Notes: generated from the sequence alone by a model not told the origin. A DNA stretch of 41,487 nt from Minisyncoccota bacterium (GCA_017992305.1 JAGOOX010000003.1:1-41487), one strand, 5' to 3'. Shown: positions 31,988 through 40,585, counted from the stretch's first letter. A program made the numbers and translations.

Positions 31988-32180
31988 CTTGTATTTTAAC
32001 AAGAATTTTTTCTAATAACAATTTTTTGACAATAAGCCGCGCTTTACCTTTGGATACTTAAATTATCAAAGGTATTTTTATGTTTATTAAATAAGGTCTA
32101 TTTACGAAAAAAGCCTTTTTAATTTTTTCAATATTTAGTCACGATATTTGAGGTACACAATGCAGGCCCTTTAGGTAAAT

Positions 32181-32208
32181 TCATACCTCATATACCTCAT
32201 TCATACCT
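32181..32208 (+). repeat. Three short direct repeats
   Basis: TCATACCT, CATATACCT and CATTCATACCT in tandem (core ATACCTCAT), in the 541-base region between the recombinase and the small-gene operon. They look like a protein-binding array for the recombinase, an excisionase or the RHH protein. Confidence 0.55.
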
Positions 32209-32219
32209 GGAAATATTAC

Positions 32220-32281
32220 GGCACAGATCCAATGGCTGGGTGGAAGCGCGACACCATTTTCCCAGCTTTCGCATCTATGCC
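32220..32281. other. Two-stem hairpin of unknown role
   Basis: An outer stem GGCACAGAT/ATCTATGCC (one mismatch) encloses GCTGGGTGG, a loop, CCA and CCCAGC. No T-run follows on either strand, so it is not a normal terminator. The remaining DNA from 32282 to 32405 shows no gene. Confidence 0.5.
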
Positions 32282-32405
32282 TTAATTACTCCTTAGGGTT
32301 TTTTGCTTGTTGGAGCTTATTTATACTCTCTGCCCCAAAAAGAGTTTGTTGTGACGTTTTGTGTATATATACCTGACAGGGTATTTCTTGGCCTATAAAA
32401 CGATT

Positions 32406-32639
32406 TTAAGCCGTTTTTATGCACTCCTCGGGCCCGTTGGACAAAAGATCTAAGTGGTTAATTTGTGCCCTGGATTCGCTTTTTACGTATTCATTTTCGG
32501 GCACCAATTCGTAATACGCTTTTGATATAGATCTTGGCGAAAACTGTTTTCTTGCCACTGCCATAGCCAAGCAAGGGTATGCACCCAGGTTTGGATTGTT
32601 TTTAGAAATTTTTTCAAAATTACTTTTAATTGATCTCAT
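32406..32639 (-). CDS. Small hypothetical protein, third gene of overlapping operon
   Basis: 77 residues, soluble, basic N-terminal half (RSIKSNFEKISKNNPNLGAY, MAVARKQFSPRSISKAYYEL) and a more acidic end. Family not recognised. Its ATG overlaps the end of the preceding gene by 14 bases, so it is translationally coupled and probably made together with it. Position next to the recombinase suggests a role in element transfer or excision. Confidence 0.6.
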   Translation of the reverse strand: MRSIKSNFEKISKNNPNLGAYPCLAMAVARKQFSPRSISKAYYELVPENEYVKSESRAQINHLDLLSNGPEECIKTA

Positions 32640-32814
32640 CGTGCTTGTTAATGTTGGTAGTCATTTTATGTTTTAGGTTTTCTGACAATAGGGTAAATAG
32701 CATAAATCCAATCTCGTTAACCTCGTCGTCATTCAGGTTAATGTCAAAATTCTCTCCGTATGATTTTCGAAGAGCTAATCTTAAATCTTGAATTGCAATG
32801 CTACTTAATTTCAT
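32626..32814 (-). CDS. Small hypothetical protein, second gene of overlapping operon
   Basis: 62 residues, mostly one helical domain (IQDLRLALRKSYGENFDINL, then NDDEVNEIGFMLFTLLSENLK). No known family recognised. It overlaps the upstream RHH-like gene and the downstream gene by 14 bases each, an unusually regular coupling. Confidence 0.6.
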   Translation of the reverse strand: MKLSSIAIQDLRLALRKSYGENFDINLNDDEVNEIGFMLFTLLSENLKHKMTTNINKHDEIN

Positions 32815-32968
32815 TATTAAAATACCAAAGACATATTTTTTCGACCATTTTTGATACAGTACGCCTTTCTTGGCGAGCTTTGCTTAAAAGTTTTCCGTGA
32901 ACGTAAAGAGCCACACGAACTTGTTTCGTGATTCTTTTACTAAAAGGTTTTCTTTTTACTGCTATCAT
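32801..32968 (-). CDS. Ribbon-helix-helix-like DNA-binding protein
   Basis: 55 residues from the ATG at 32968; the frame also extends to a TTG at 33028. A strand KQVRVALYVHGKLL is followed by two helices (SKARQERR, TVSKMVEKICLWYF), which is the Arc/MetJ ribbon-helix-helix plan. The N-terminus is very basic (KRKPFSKRITK). Such proteins usually repress their own operon or act as excision or partition factors on mobile elements. Confidence 0.6.
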   Translation of the reverse strand: MIAVKRKPFSKRITKQVRVALYVHGKLLSKARQERRTVSKMVEKICLWYFNNEIK

Positions 32969-33030
32969 AGATATAAGCTTAAGCCCTTGCCGGGTGTTTT
33001 TAAATATAGGATTGGGATTTTTACGCAAAT

Positions 33031-33059
33031 AAAAAACACTTGTTTTTAAAGTGTTTTTT
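33031..33059 (-). terminator. Terminator of the 33108 gene
   Basis: AAAAAACACTT - 7-base loop - AAGTGTTTTTT, U-run on the minus strand. Confidence 0.85.
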
Positions 33060-33107
33060 GGTGATTTCCTTTATTTATCAACCGTATATTTATGTATATT
33101 GTAAAAG

Positions 33108-33737
33108 TTAAATAATTTTATACTTGTTATTTATATAATACCCTCCTTCGTTTTCAATTAATTTATACTTAGTTCCTAGATTTAAATCCTTACTAGCCTT
33201 TTCGTTTATTTCAGAGATGGTTCTTGGAATATTCGGAGCAATGCCTAGTTCAGTTCCTTTTAAAGGGGAATTACTTTTTGATAATTTTGTTAGTATTTCG
33301 AGTGGCATTTTTTCAACCTTAAAGTGACAAGTAAGTACTTGGCCTCCAATTTCTTTTTTAAGAATATTACCTTCAAGTTGTAATATTATAACCCCATTAT
33401 TTTCAGGTGCTATTTCAAGAAGGTTAGCCAATTCTTCTTTCATAGATTTAGCAGAAAATAAATGCTTATTTATAAGTATGCTTTCAGATAACGAGTCTTC
33501 CATAAGAAAGTTTTTTTCTATAATAAATTTTTTATTAAAAATATTAGACAGTCTATTTATGTCTTCAGTATTAAATTCTGAAACCCTTATTAAGGATAAG
33601 GGTATTTCTATATTGATAAAAGACATTGATTTTCTTGCCATTTCAAATTTTTGTTTATCTATAAAATCAACAAGTCTTAGTAGTTTTTCTACATCAGATT
33701 TTATTAAATTAAACTGTTCAATAGTGCTTGAGTCCAT
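33108..33737 (-). CDS. Putative regulator of the element, function unknown
   Basis: 209 residues. An N-terminal helical part (FNLIKSDVEKLLRLVDFIDK) precedes a mixed alpha/beta centre. The C-terminal 60 residues, KGTELGIAPNIPRTISEINE to IENEGGYYINNKYKII, resemble the end of a winged-helix DNA-binding domain, but weakly. A TGTCGACA palindrome lies just downstream of its probable -10 box, with a second copy at the divergent promoter, which suggests autoregulation. Confidence 0.55.
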   Translation of the reverse strand: MDSSTIEQFNLIKSDVEKLLRLVDFIDKQKFEMARKSMSFINIEIPLSLIRVSEFNTEDINRLSNIFNKKFIIEKNFLMEDSLSESILINKHLFSAKSMKEELANLLEIAPENNGVIILQLEGNILKKEIGGQVLTCHFKVEKMPLEILTKLSKSNSPLKGTELGIAPNIPRTISEINEKASKDLNLGTKYKLIENEGGYYINNKYKII

Positions 33738-33766
33738 ACAAACATCTTGCCATTTTTTTATATTTT

Positions 33767-33774
33767 TGTCGACA
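33767..33774. promoter_or_regulatory. TGTCGACA operator, minus-strand promoter copy
   Basis: Eight-base palindrome immediately beside a TATAAA-like -10 (33781-33776) for the 33108-33737 gene. Confidence 0.5.
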
Positions 33775-33931
33775 TTTTATAATCCAAATAACTGCCTAAA
33801 AAATGCGACCTTTTGCGTCATTATGGATTTAGCAATAATTACCTATAGAAAACACCCCATTTTGCCCCAGTACAATGCCACCATTTACCACCATAAAGAT
33901 CCACCCTTTTCCTACCATATATTTATTTGTC

Positions 33932-33961
33932 TTTGTCGACAAAAAGGGTTATCATTAAAAT
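33932..33961 (+). promoter_or_regulatory. Divergent promoter with overlapping TGTCGACA operator
   Basis: TTGTCG (33933-33938), 17-base spacer, TAAAAT (33956-33961). The -35 is embedded in the 12-base palindrome TTTGTCGACAAA (33932-33943). Transcription should start near 33968 and run into the structured RNA at 34011. The DNA between the two operators is G-rich on the minus strand but holds no gene. Confidence 0.6.
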
Positions 33962-34010
33962 ACAATTTAATATGGACCTAACCCCTAGAGATCACTTTAG
34001 GATATGGTCA

Positions 34011-34121
34011 TAAGCCCCGCTAAAGCATAAAGAACTCCTAGTCAGAGTTTGGCTTTAGCGGGCTGTGCCTGGAAACGGGCATAAGTGATCGAAAGATTAC
34101 TCATCTGGCTAGGAGCTTTTT
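34011..34121 (+). ncRNA. Structured RNA with possible pseudoknot, leader of the 34155 gene
   Basis: CCCGCTAAAGC (34016-34026) pairs with GCTTTAGCGGG (34052-34062). The enclosed CTCCTAG (34035-34041) is complementary to CTAGGAG (34109-34115), which precedes a T-run. Between them are two GAAA-capped hairpins: TGCCTG/CGGGCA (34066-34081) and AGTGATC/GATTACT (34084-34101). GATCACTT at 33990 could also pair with AAGTGATC. TAAGCCCCGCTAAAG recurs at 34138-34152, directly before the next ATG, so the central strand can pair with either copy. It matches no riboswitch or ribozyme class I recognise. Confidence 0.7.
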
Positions 34122-34154
34122 GTGTCCTAACTAGAATTAAGCCCCGCTAAAGTT

Positions 34155-34496
34155 ATGGAAAATACAAATAACAATTCTCAAAAATGGTACAAAACGTCAA
34201 AAGGCAAGGCGGTTATTTTTTTACTAATAATGTTCTTTTTAAGCAGAAATTTTCTTTTGGGTGTTTTTATACTTCCAATAGCTTATGGAGTTAAGAAGGG
34301 CGATAAGGGTGCCTTTATTGCTGGTGGTATTTATTCTCTTGTTATGACTTTGGTTAATTGCGCGATTTATGTTTCGAGTAAATACGACGTAAGCGGAAAG
34401 TTTTCATCTAGCTTAACCCCTATATACCTATACGTAATACTTTGTGTGGTTATTATAAAATTATTAATTAGTGCCCATAAAGAATCCAAGGGGTAA
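34155..34496 (+). CDS. Small membrane protein, function unknown
   Basis: 113 residues with four hydrophobic stretches (about 17-31, 32-45, 53-73, 90-106) and polar ends. No family recognised. Its start codon directly follows a repeat that can base-pair with the upstream structured RNA, so translation may be controlled by RNA folding. The next small membrane protein begins four bases after its stop. Confidence 0.65.
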   Translation: MENTNNNSQKWYKTSKGKAVIFLLIMFFLSRNFLLGVFILPIAYGVKKGDKGAFIAGGIYSLVMTLVNCAIYVSSKYDVSGKFSSSLTPIYLYVILCVVIIKLLISAHKESKG

Positions 34497-34500
34497 ATAT

Positions 34501-34725
34501 ATGAAAAAAATAAAAATAATATCAATAATAGTCTTAATCCTTCTTATAACGTTTGCTATATATAAACGCTATAAATATGAGGTCAAGATTTTAAACTATT
34601 GCGTGGCTCAGGGCATATACGAATCTTGGGATAAAAAAAGAGACGAATTTTCTAATACTGAGTATAATAAATGCATCAAGGACTCAAGGGTTATATTTTT
34701 ACTACGCAACGCCAATAAAAAATAG
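34501..34725 (+). CDS. Small signal-anchored protein
   Basis: 74 residues from the ATG at 34501 (MKKIKIISIIVLILLITFAI), a basic N-terminus with one membrane helix followed by a polar extracytoplasmic domain with two cysteines (NYCVAQG, YNKCIKD). Not recognised. An upstream ATG at 34471 would overlap the previous gene. The pair could be a small membrane module accompanying the defence gene downstream. Confidence 0.6.
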   Translation: MKKIKIISIIVLILLITFAIYKRYKYEVKILNYCVAQGIYESWDKKRDEFSNTEYNKCIKDSRVIFLLRNANKK

Positions 34726-34800
34726 ATATGATTTACTCTATTGGCTTGTAATATAATTACACCATTTTTAGAAAAAATATATAGATTTTAGGGCTTAAAA

Positions 34801-37800
34801 ATGATAAAATCAAGCCTTATGGAATCCCAAGAAAATGAAACTATACAAGATATTAAAGACCTGATCAAAAGACCAGTTGCTTCAATAATTTCTCCCCCTG
34901 TCACTCCAAATGCCCAAAGTTTACCGTTTAATAATTTAAGCTGGGAGGATTTTGAGGTTTTATGTCTTAAGCTTGTTTCAAACGAAGCAAATGTTGAAGA
35001 AGCAAGACCATATGGCACAAAAGGGCAAAAACAAGATGGGATTGATGTTTATGCAAAGATGAAAAATAATTCTGACTACTCAGTATATCAATGTAAGAAT
35101 GAAAAGGATTTTAGTCCATCAAAAATAGAAAAGGCAGTGACTAAATTTATTGATGGCAAATGGTTAAAATCTACAAAAACTTTTGTTTTATGTAGTCAAG
35201 AAAGTCTTGCTTCTACAATAAGATCAGATGAAATAGAGAAACAAAGAAATAGACTGGGTAAGGAAAAAGTTAAATTTGAGATTTGGGATACAGTAAAATT
35301 AAACCAAAAACTTAAATCAAATCCGCAATTAGTTTTCGACACATTTGGACCTGAATGGTTAAAAAACTTTTGTGGAGAGTCAGTCGCTACTAGCATAATT
35401 ACAACTTCTCCAAAAATTGATACTCTTAAACTTAAAAAGGATCTTTTGAATTTCTATCAATATACTTTTGCGTTTCACGATCCTGGTATACCCAGTTCAG
35501 CTATTGGTAAGCAAAACATACCACTACAAGATAGATTTGTTGTACCTTTTATAAATGAAAAAACTTCGTATTCGGAAACTCTTGAGAAAGCATCTGAAAG
35601 TGACGAGGATATAGACACCTCACTTGTAGGTGCTGATGTAGAAGAAGATCGAGTAAAGATTATTAAGGCTAGGGCCTCAATATTAAATGATTTTAACGAC
35701 CAAAGAAAGAACATAGATAATTGGCTTGCTTTAAGTAATAAAAACATTATATTAGGAGAGCCTGGTAGTGGAAAAACAATGCTACTGAGATTTATAGCAT
35801 TAGATTTATTAAAAAATACTAACCAACTTGAGAACCTTTCCAATGAATACAGAGACCATATTCCACTATGGATTTCTTTTGCCTTTTGGACGAAGATGAT
35901 TTCTCAAAAGCAAGATTTATCGATGAACGAAATTATCGAGAAGTGGCTCAACAGTTGGTCAAAAAGCGAACTCGTACCTCTGATAAACCAAGCATTGTCG
36001 ACAAAAAAGATTTTACTTTTAGTAGATGGTCTTGACGAATGGAGCGACGAATTATCAGCTAAAATTGCAATAGATCGATTGAGCATATTTGTTGGAGAAA
36101 ATAATCTCCCAACTTTTATTACGAGCAGAATAAATGGATTTAAAAAGTTAGGAATATCAACAATAGACTGGAAAGTAGGTTATATAGAGGGCTTTGATGC
36201 AAATCAACAGAAAGAGTTGAGTAATATTTGGTTTAAAGCAAGAGTCAAAGAAATACATTCTGGCGAAAAGCAAGTCTCGGCTGAAGTCATCTCAAAAGAA
36301 TCTGCCTTAGAGACTCAGAATTTCTTAGAAGAATTACAAAATTCTCCTGCACTCAAAGAACTTGGGAGAATTCCGTTACTCCTTTCTCTCTTAATCCTTC
36401 TAAAATTACAGAAAATAAAATTACCTCAAAATAGATTTAAAGCTTACGATGAATTGATAAATCATTTGATCGGTGTTCATCCTGAAAAAAGAAAAGTAAC
36501 TTCTGGAGCTAATGTTAAAGAGCTTACTTTTTCAAACGACGAACTCAAAAAAATTTTTTCTCATTTAGCTTTTACTATTCAAAGTGTTAACGGTAGTGGA
36601 ACTATTGATCAAGAAGAGGCAAAGAAAAATATAATAAGATTTCTTATTGATGATAGTTACGGTTTGTCTTCCTCAGAAGTTGACGCTAAAAAGATTGCTT
36701 CTGTTATTGTTGAAGTTGGCGAAGATAATCTTGGATTACTTGTTAAAAAATCACCTCAAGAAATTGGCTTCTTTCATAGGGCCTTTCAGGAATATTTATC
36801 AGCTTTCCATATATCTAGATTGCCTTTAAAAGAACAGAAAAAAATTATTTTAGAAAACTCCACAAACCCTCAATGGAAAGAGGTTATTCTGAGTATGTTT
36901 AATCTCTCAATGAGAAACGAAGATACTGACAACTTTATTGATCTTCTTTTACCGCTAAGAAAAGACTTAAGTAATAAACCAGCCATAGACTCTATTTTAT
37001 ATGAAGTTGCGTTTGGTGACTTTAATTGTTCTCCTAAAAAAGCTAGAGACTTAATCAATGAGGCTTTTAATGACGTAGAATCTCCGCTACCTATTAGTTA
37101 TAGAGAAAAAGTTCTAGGTCAAATACTGGGCGGTCTTAGATCAGCTCAAGCTAGAAAAATTGTTGAGGAAAAACTACACTATTGGTTTCCTAATCAACTC
37201 GGTGGTTATTGGAATAAAGACTCTGTTTATAAGGAGATGTCATCTTGGCCAAAAGAAACAGTTACTTTGGACACATTATGGCTAGGAGTAGTTGATGGAT
37301 CGAGAAACGCAGGTAAGAGCTTGGCTGCTATTTATAAAAATGACAAAGCTCTTGAGAGAAAACTAGAAGAACTAATCCACTCCACTACAAATCCAACAGT
37401 TCAAGCTGTTGCTCTGGAGGCATTATTAATTGGATGGAAGAATGGCTCGGTGACTAAAAAATTGTTTGGTATGATAAAAGACTCTACAAACTCTGCACTA
37501 AAAACGTTGTCAATAATATACAAGATTGCCAATAAGCAACAGACAGAAAAAGATAGAAAAGACCTCATTTGGCTATCTAATTGGGAGAGTGGCCTCTCGA
37601 ATCAATGGCAAGCCGATATAGCGGATCTTTTAATGAAGGGTTGGCCTCATTCGCAATTAACAAAGAAAGTGGCTTTAAGCTCATATGCTTCTTATGGCCG
37701 TGAATTTGATAGAACCCCAGCACTAACTGTTCTCCTAAAAGATTATCCGTATGATAAAGATGTAAGGGGTTTCGCTCTTAATCAAATAAAATATGATCAG

Positions 37801-39786
37801 CATCCATTTTCGAGCATTCATCTAGACTCTTGGAAAATGTTAAGTACCAGTTTTAAAGATGATCCTGAATTAATATTAGCAATCGATGAATGGATAACTT
37901 CCAAAAACCCTATGGATACAGATGCCTCTTTAGCTTCTCTTTTAGGAAGAACAGAAGTCTGTAAAAAATATTTAATAAAAAAAGTACAAGAGAGAGGGTT
38001 TATTCATTGGCCAGCGTCTGCGCTTCTTGATGGTTGGGGTATTAAAGATCCTGACGTTAAATCCGTATTAGTAAAAATTGCGAGAGGGCCCGTAACTAAA
38101 GCATCTTCTGTGGCACATCTTATCCCTAGAATAATTATTGATCCAAAAGAAGCTAAGAACTTGTTGATGAAAATGATGCGAGATAAAAAATGCGAAAGGA
38201 TAGACTTCGCAGTTGAAGGATTGTCTCAATTAAACAAATCGAAAAAAATGGAGGGAGAAATTGTTACATTTATTATCGACGAGGTTCTTCCTCGAAAAAA
38301 AGCTAGAATGTATGACGGTTTTTTACATAGATTCATAAGAGAATTTTCAAAGGATAGTAGGGTTAAAGAAATTGCAAAAACTGTTTTAATCGACAAAGAC
38401 TTTGATGCTTCAATAGCGGCTGGCGTATATTTTAAAGACGGTGAAATTAGACAAAGAATTAATACTCTGATGCGTTCATTGCCTACATCTTTAAAGATGG
38501 TAATAGCGAAATATTTAGCTGAAAATACGATAGATATTGAATTTGAATCAACTATTTTAAGTTCTTACGATATGGATCACGACGAAGATGTTAAAGTTCA
38601 GGCATCTATTGGTTTCTACAACAAGTTAAAATCTAAAGGTCAAGATAATTCTACTGTTTTAGCAAAACTCATTGAGGATATTGGTTGTTACGGACCCGAT
38701 TATACAGAACGTCGATTGGCCGCATTTTGTGGGCTCTTTATCTTAGGACACCTACCTAAGGTTTTAACTCTAAATGAAAAAATGAGATCGGCGGATAAAA
38801 CAGAAAGATTTGTAAACATTTCAGTAATTGAAGGTATGAGAATTAATTTGCCAATGATTAAATTTGTACTTGAAAATTGGGATGAAATAAAATTAATATT
38901 AAAAACAGAGTTTTGGCAAAGACTATTTGCACACCATTCATCCTCTGAATATGTGTGGGATAAGTTATGTATACTTGCCGATAAATATAACACGCCCAAA
39001 AAAGAGGCTTTGGGTTATTTCACAAATCTTCATACAAAAGTAGCAAGATCAAATAGTCTGTATTTCCTAGAAAGAACTGTCCCTAAAAGCCTTCTTCTTC
39101 TGGAGTACTGCTTAAATGTTATAGCTGTTACAAATAGAAACGACCCACAATACCTTAGGCATAATGAAATAACTCATAGTGATAGTCTGGTGGCAGTTGA
39201 AATTCTGGGCAGGAATTTTAAGGGAGATGAAAAAGTTCAAGAAATGATTGAAGCCAGGATTAATACTAAAATGCCTGTTGATGAGAATGCAATTAAACTA
39301 TTAAGCGAGGGATGGCCCAACAGTACCTATCTACAAACATCTTTCGACTATCTTGCAAAGAACAGCCCTCAAATTTCTTGGGGTACTTATTTTAGAATGG
39401 TTAGTTTAAAAGGGAGTAATAAAGCAATTATTAAAGGTGTTTCTGATCTACTTATGACATATGAAAAAACTCCTCAAAATGCTAGATTTTTTTCATCGAT
39501 CATTAAACCCGTCTTAAAAAGGCTTCAGAAAGATGACGAGTTGTATCAACTAATGTTAAAGAAAATTAAATCTGACTGCACTTTTTCTGAAAGAATAAGT
39601 TTCCTACAATTAATCCTAAAAGCTCGTGGTTTGAATAGTGAAACAAAGTTTATCTTAGCTACAATATCAAAGAAAATAACCAAAGAGAACGTCTTTGACT
39701 ACGGTTTTGATATTACTGATGGGGAAATTAAAACGTTGAAAAGGGTATTGGCAAATTTTTACTTCCAAGAAAAATCGTACTCATAA
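34801..39786 (+). CDS. Giant STAND protein: PD-(D/E)XK nuclease - NACHT - helical repeat sensor
   Basis: 1661 residues. Residues about 45-120 form a restriction-endonuclease-like (Mrr-type) domain with D79/D82 (QDGID) and Q97-x-K99 (YQCKN). The NACHT NTPase has Walker A GEPGSGKT (319-326), Walker B ILLLVDGLDEW (404-414) and sensor FITSRINGF, ending near FFHRAFQEYLSAFH. The remaining roughly 900 residues are alpha-helical repeats suited to sensing a ligand. This is the plan of Avs/bNACHT anti-phage proteins, where phage-protein binding triggers oligomerisation and DNA cutting. Arginine is almost always AGA/AGG, unlike the core genes, which suggests transfer. Which Avs class, and what it senses, cannot be read from the sequence. 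Confidence 0.88.
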   Translation: MIKSSLMESQENETIQDIKDLIKRPVASIISPPVTPNAQSLPFNNLSWEDFEVLCLKLVSNEANVEEARPYGTKGQKQDGIDVYAKMKNNSDYSVYQCKNEKDFSPSKIEKAVTKFIDGKWLKSTKTFVLCSQESLASTIRSDEIEKQRNRLGKEKVKFEIWDTVKLNQKLKSNPQLVFDTFGPEWLKNFCGESVATSIITTSPKIDTLKLKKDLLNFYQYTFAFHDPGIPSSAIGKQNIPLQDRFVVPFINEKTSYSETLEKASESDEDIDTSLVGADVEEDRVKIIKARASILNDFNDQRKNIDNWLALSNKNIILGEPGSGKTMLLRFIALDLLKNTNQLENLSNEYRDHIPLWISFAFWTKMISQKQDLSMNEIIEKWLNSWSKSELVPLINQALSTKKILLLVDGLDEWSDELSAKIAIDRLSIFVGENNLPTFITSRINGFKKLGISTIDWKVGYIEGFDANQQKELSNIWFKARVKEIHSGEKQVSAEVISKESALETQNFLEELQNSPALKELGRIPLLLSLLILLKLQKIKLPQNRFKAYDELINHLIGVHPEKRKVTSGANVKELTFSNDELKKIFSHLAFTIQSVNGSGTIDQEEAKKNIIRFLIDDSYGLSSSEVDAKKIASVIVEVGEDNLGLLVKKSPQEIGFFHRAFQEYLSAFHISRLPLKEQKKIILENSTNPQWKEVILSMFNLSMRNEDTDNFIDLLLPLRKDLSNKPAIDSILYEVAFGDFNCSPKKARDLINEAFNDVESPLPISYREKVLGQILGGLRSAQARKIVEEKLHYWFPNQLGGYWNKDSVYKEMSSWPKETVTLDTLWLGVVDGSRNAGKSLAAIYKNDKALERKLEELIHSTTNPTVQAVALEALLIGWKNGSVTKKLFGMIKDSTNSALKTLSIIYKIANKQQTEKDRKDLIWLSNWESGLSNQWQADIADLLMKGWPHSQLTKKVALSSYASYGREFDRTPALTVLLKDYPYDKDVRGFALNQIKYDQHPFSSIHLDSWKMLSTSFKDDPELILAIDEWITSKNPMDTDASLASLLGRTEVCKKYLIKKVQERGFIHWPASALLDGWGIKDPDVKSVLVKIARGPVTKASSVAHLIPRIIIDPKEAKNLLMKMMRDKKCERIDFAVEGLSQLNKSKKMEGEIVTFIIDEVLPRKKARMYDGFLHRFIREFSKDSRVKEIAKTVLIDKDFDASIAAGVYFKDGEIRQRINTLMRSLPTSLKMVIAKYLAENTIDIEFESTILSSYDMDHDEDVKVQASIGFYNKLKSKGQDNSTVLAKLIEDIGCYGPDYTERRLAAFCGLFILGHLPKVLTLNEKMRSADKTERFVNISVIEGMRINLPMIKFVLENWDEIKLILKTEFWQRLFAHHSSSEYVWDKLCILADKYNTPKKEALGYFTNLHTKVARSNSLYFLERTVPKSLLLLEYCLNVIAVTNRNDPQYLRHNEITHSDSLVAVEILGRNFKGDEKVQEMIEARINTKMPVDENAIKLLSEGWPNSTYLQTSFDYLAKNSPQISWGTYFRMVSLKGSNKAIIKGVSDLLMTYEKTPQNARFFSSIIKPVLKRLQKDDELYQLMLKKIKSDCTFSERISFLQLILKARGLNSETKFILATISKKITKENVFDYGFDITDGEIKTLKRVLANFYFQEKSYS

Positions 39787-39791
39787 TTATT

Positions 39792-40457
39792 TTATTTATA
39801 CTCAGGTTTAATTTCATAAACTCTTGAATCAAGAGAGTTTTCCTTGAAATCAAATTGTTTTAGATTTACAAAGTCTGAACCTACAGGCAAATCAATAAAC
39901 ACTCCTTGTTTGTAATCAAAATCAGGAGATTTCACTAAAGTTAAAAGTTTTACTATATCAAATAGTCTAGCTTCCTTGTCGGTGTTACTGGTCTTCTTTG
40001 CTTCTATAACAATGTAGTTATTTGAAGTACCTCTCTGGTGAACAATAATATCAGGATATACGGTTTTCTCGATGGTTTTACCGTTGGTTAGTTTAAGTAT
40101 GAAGTAAACTATTTCTAATTCTTCATCATATTTAAATTTAGGGTTTCGAAGTTGATTCTCTAGGTTTCTTATTTCTTCGTATGAGAAAGCTTCACGATTT
40201 ATATTTTCTTTATAAAAATTTCCCTCAAGAGTGTTTGCCATTTGAGTCAACAGCATACCTGGATCTATGAGTATCTTTTTTTTACTACCAAGGTTTCTGT
40301 TGTATTCACAATCAACATTCCAACTAGAGAAGAGGTACTGATAGTATTCGGCTAATTTATGAGTAATAGAACGTTCATTTAGGTTATTAGCTAACAAATA
40401 AGCGTCATTACTAATGAGCAGGTGTAGTCCAGCTTTTACTCGGTAATTTAACCCCAT
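39792..40457 (-). CDS. PD-(D/E)XK nuclease-like protein
   Basis: 221 residues. A helix with ITHKLAEYYQYL (possible motif I Glu37) precedes the core YPDIIVHQRG (D136) and YIVIEAKK (E152-x-K154), the PD-(D/E)XK signature of restriction-like nucleases. No helicase or methylase accompanies it. Its stop is 5 bases from the end of the convergent NACHT gene. It may be a partner effector or a lone nuclease-like defence gene; DNA cleavage is inference from the motif. Confidence 0.72.
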   Translation of the reverse strand: MGLNYRVKAGLHLLISNDAYLLANNLNERSITHKLAEYYQYLFSSWNVDCEYNRNLGSKKKILIDPGMLLTQMANTLEGNFYKENINREAFSYEEIRNLENQLRNPKFKYDEELEIVYFILKLTNGKTIEKTVYPDIIVHQRGTSNNYIVIEAKKTSNTDKEARLFDIVKLLTLVKSPDFDYKQGVFIDLPVGSDFVNLKQFDFKENSLDSRVYEIKPEYK

Positions 40458-40585
40458 ATAAAGCCTATTTTAACAAATACACTAAGATTTTAGTAGTCCC
40501 TAAATTTCACTTAAGGAAATAGTCGGATATGGGGGCTAGGTGGCGTTTTGCTGTATTTAATGGTTATGGTTATTAATTAAACTCA

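Noticed and set aside
33840-33920. G-rich minus-strand stretch (repeated TGG/GGGG blocks) as a G-quadruplex or origin
   Set aside because: The G-tracts are too short and irregular for a convincing quadruplex, and no replication gene is nearby.
34031-34121. Fluoride (crcB) riboswitch, because of the ACTCCTA string
   Set aside because: The order of elements is wrong, the rest of the conserved fluoride-riboswitch core is absent and no fluoride exporter gene follows.
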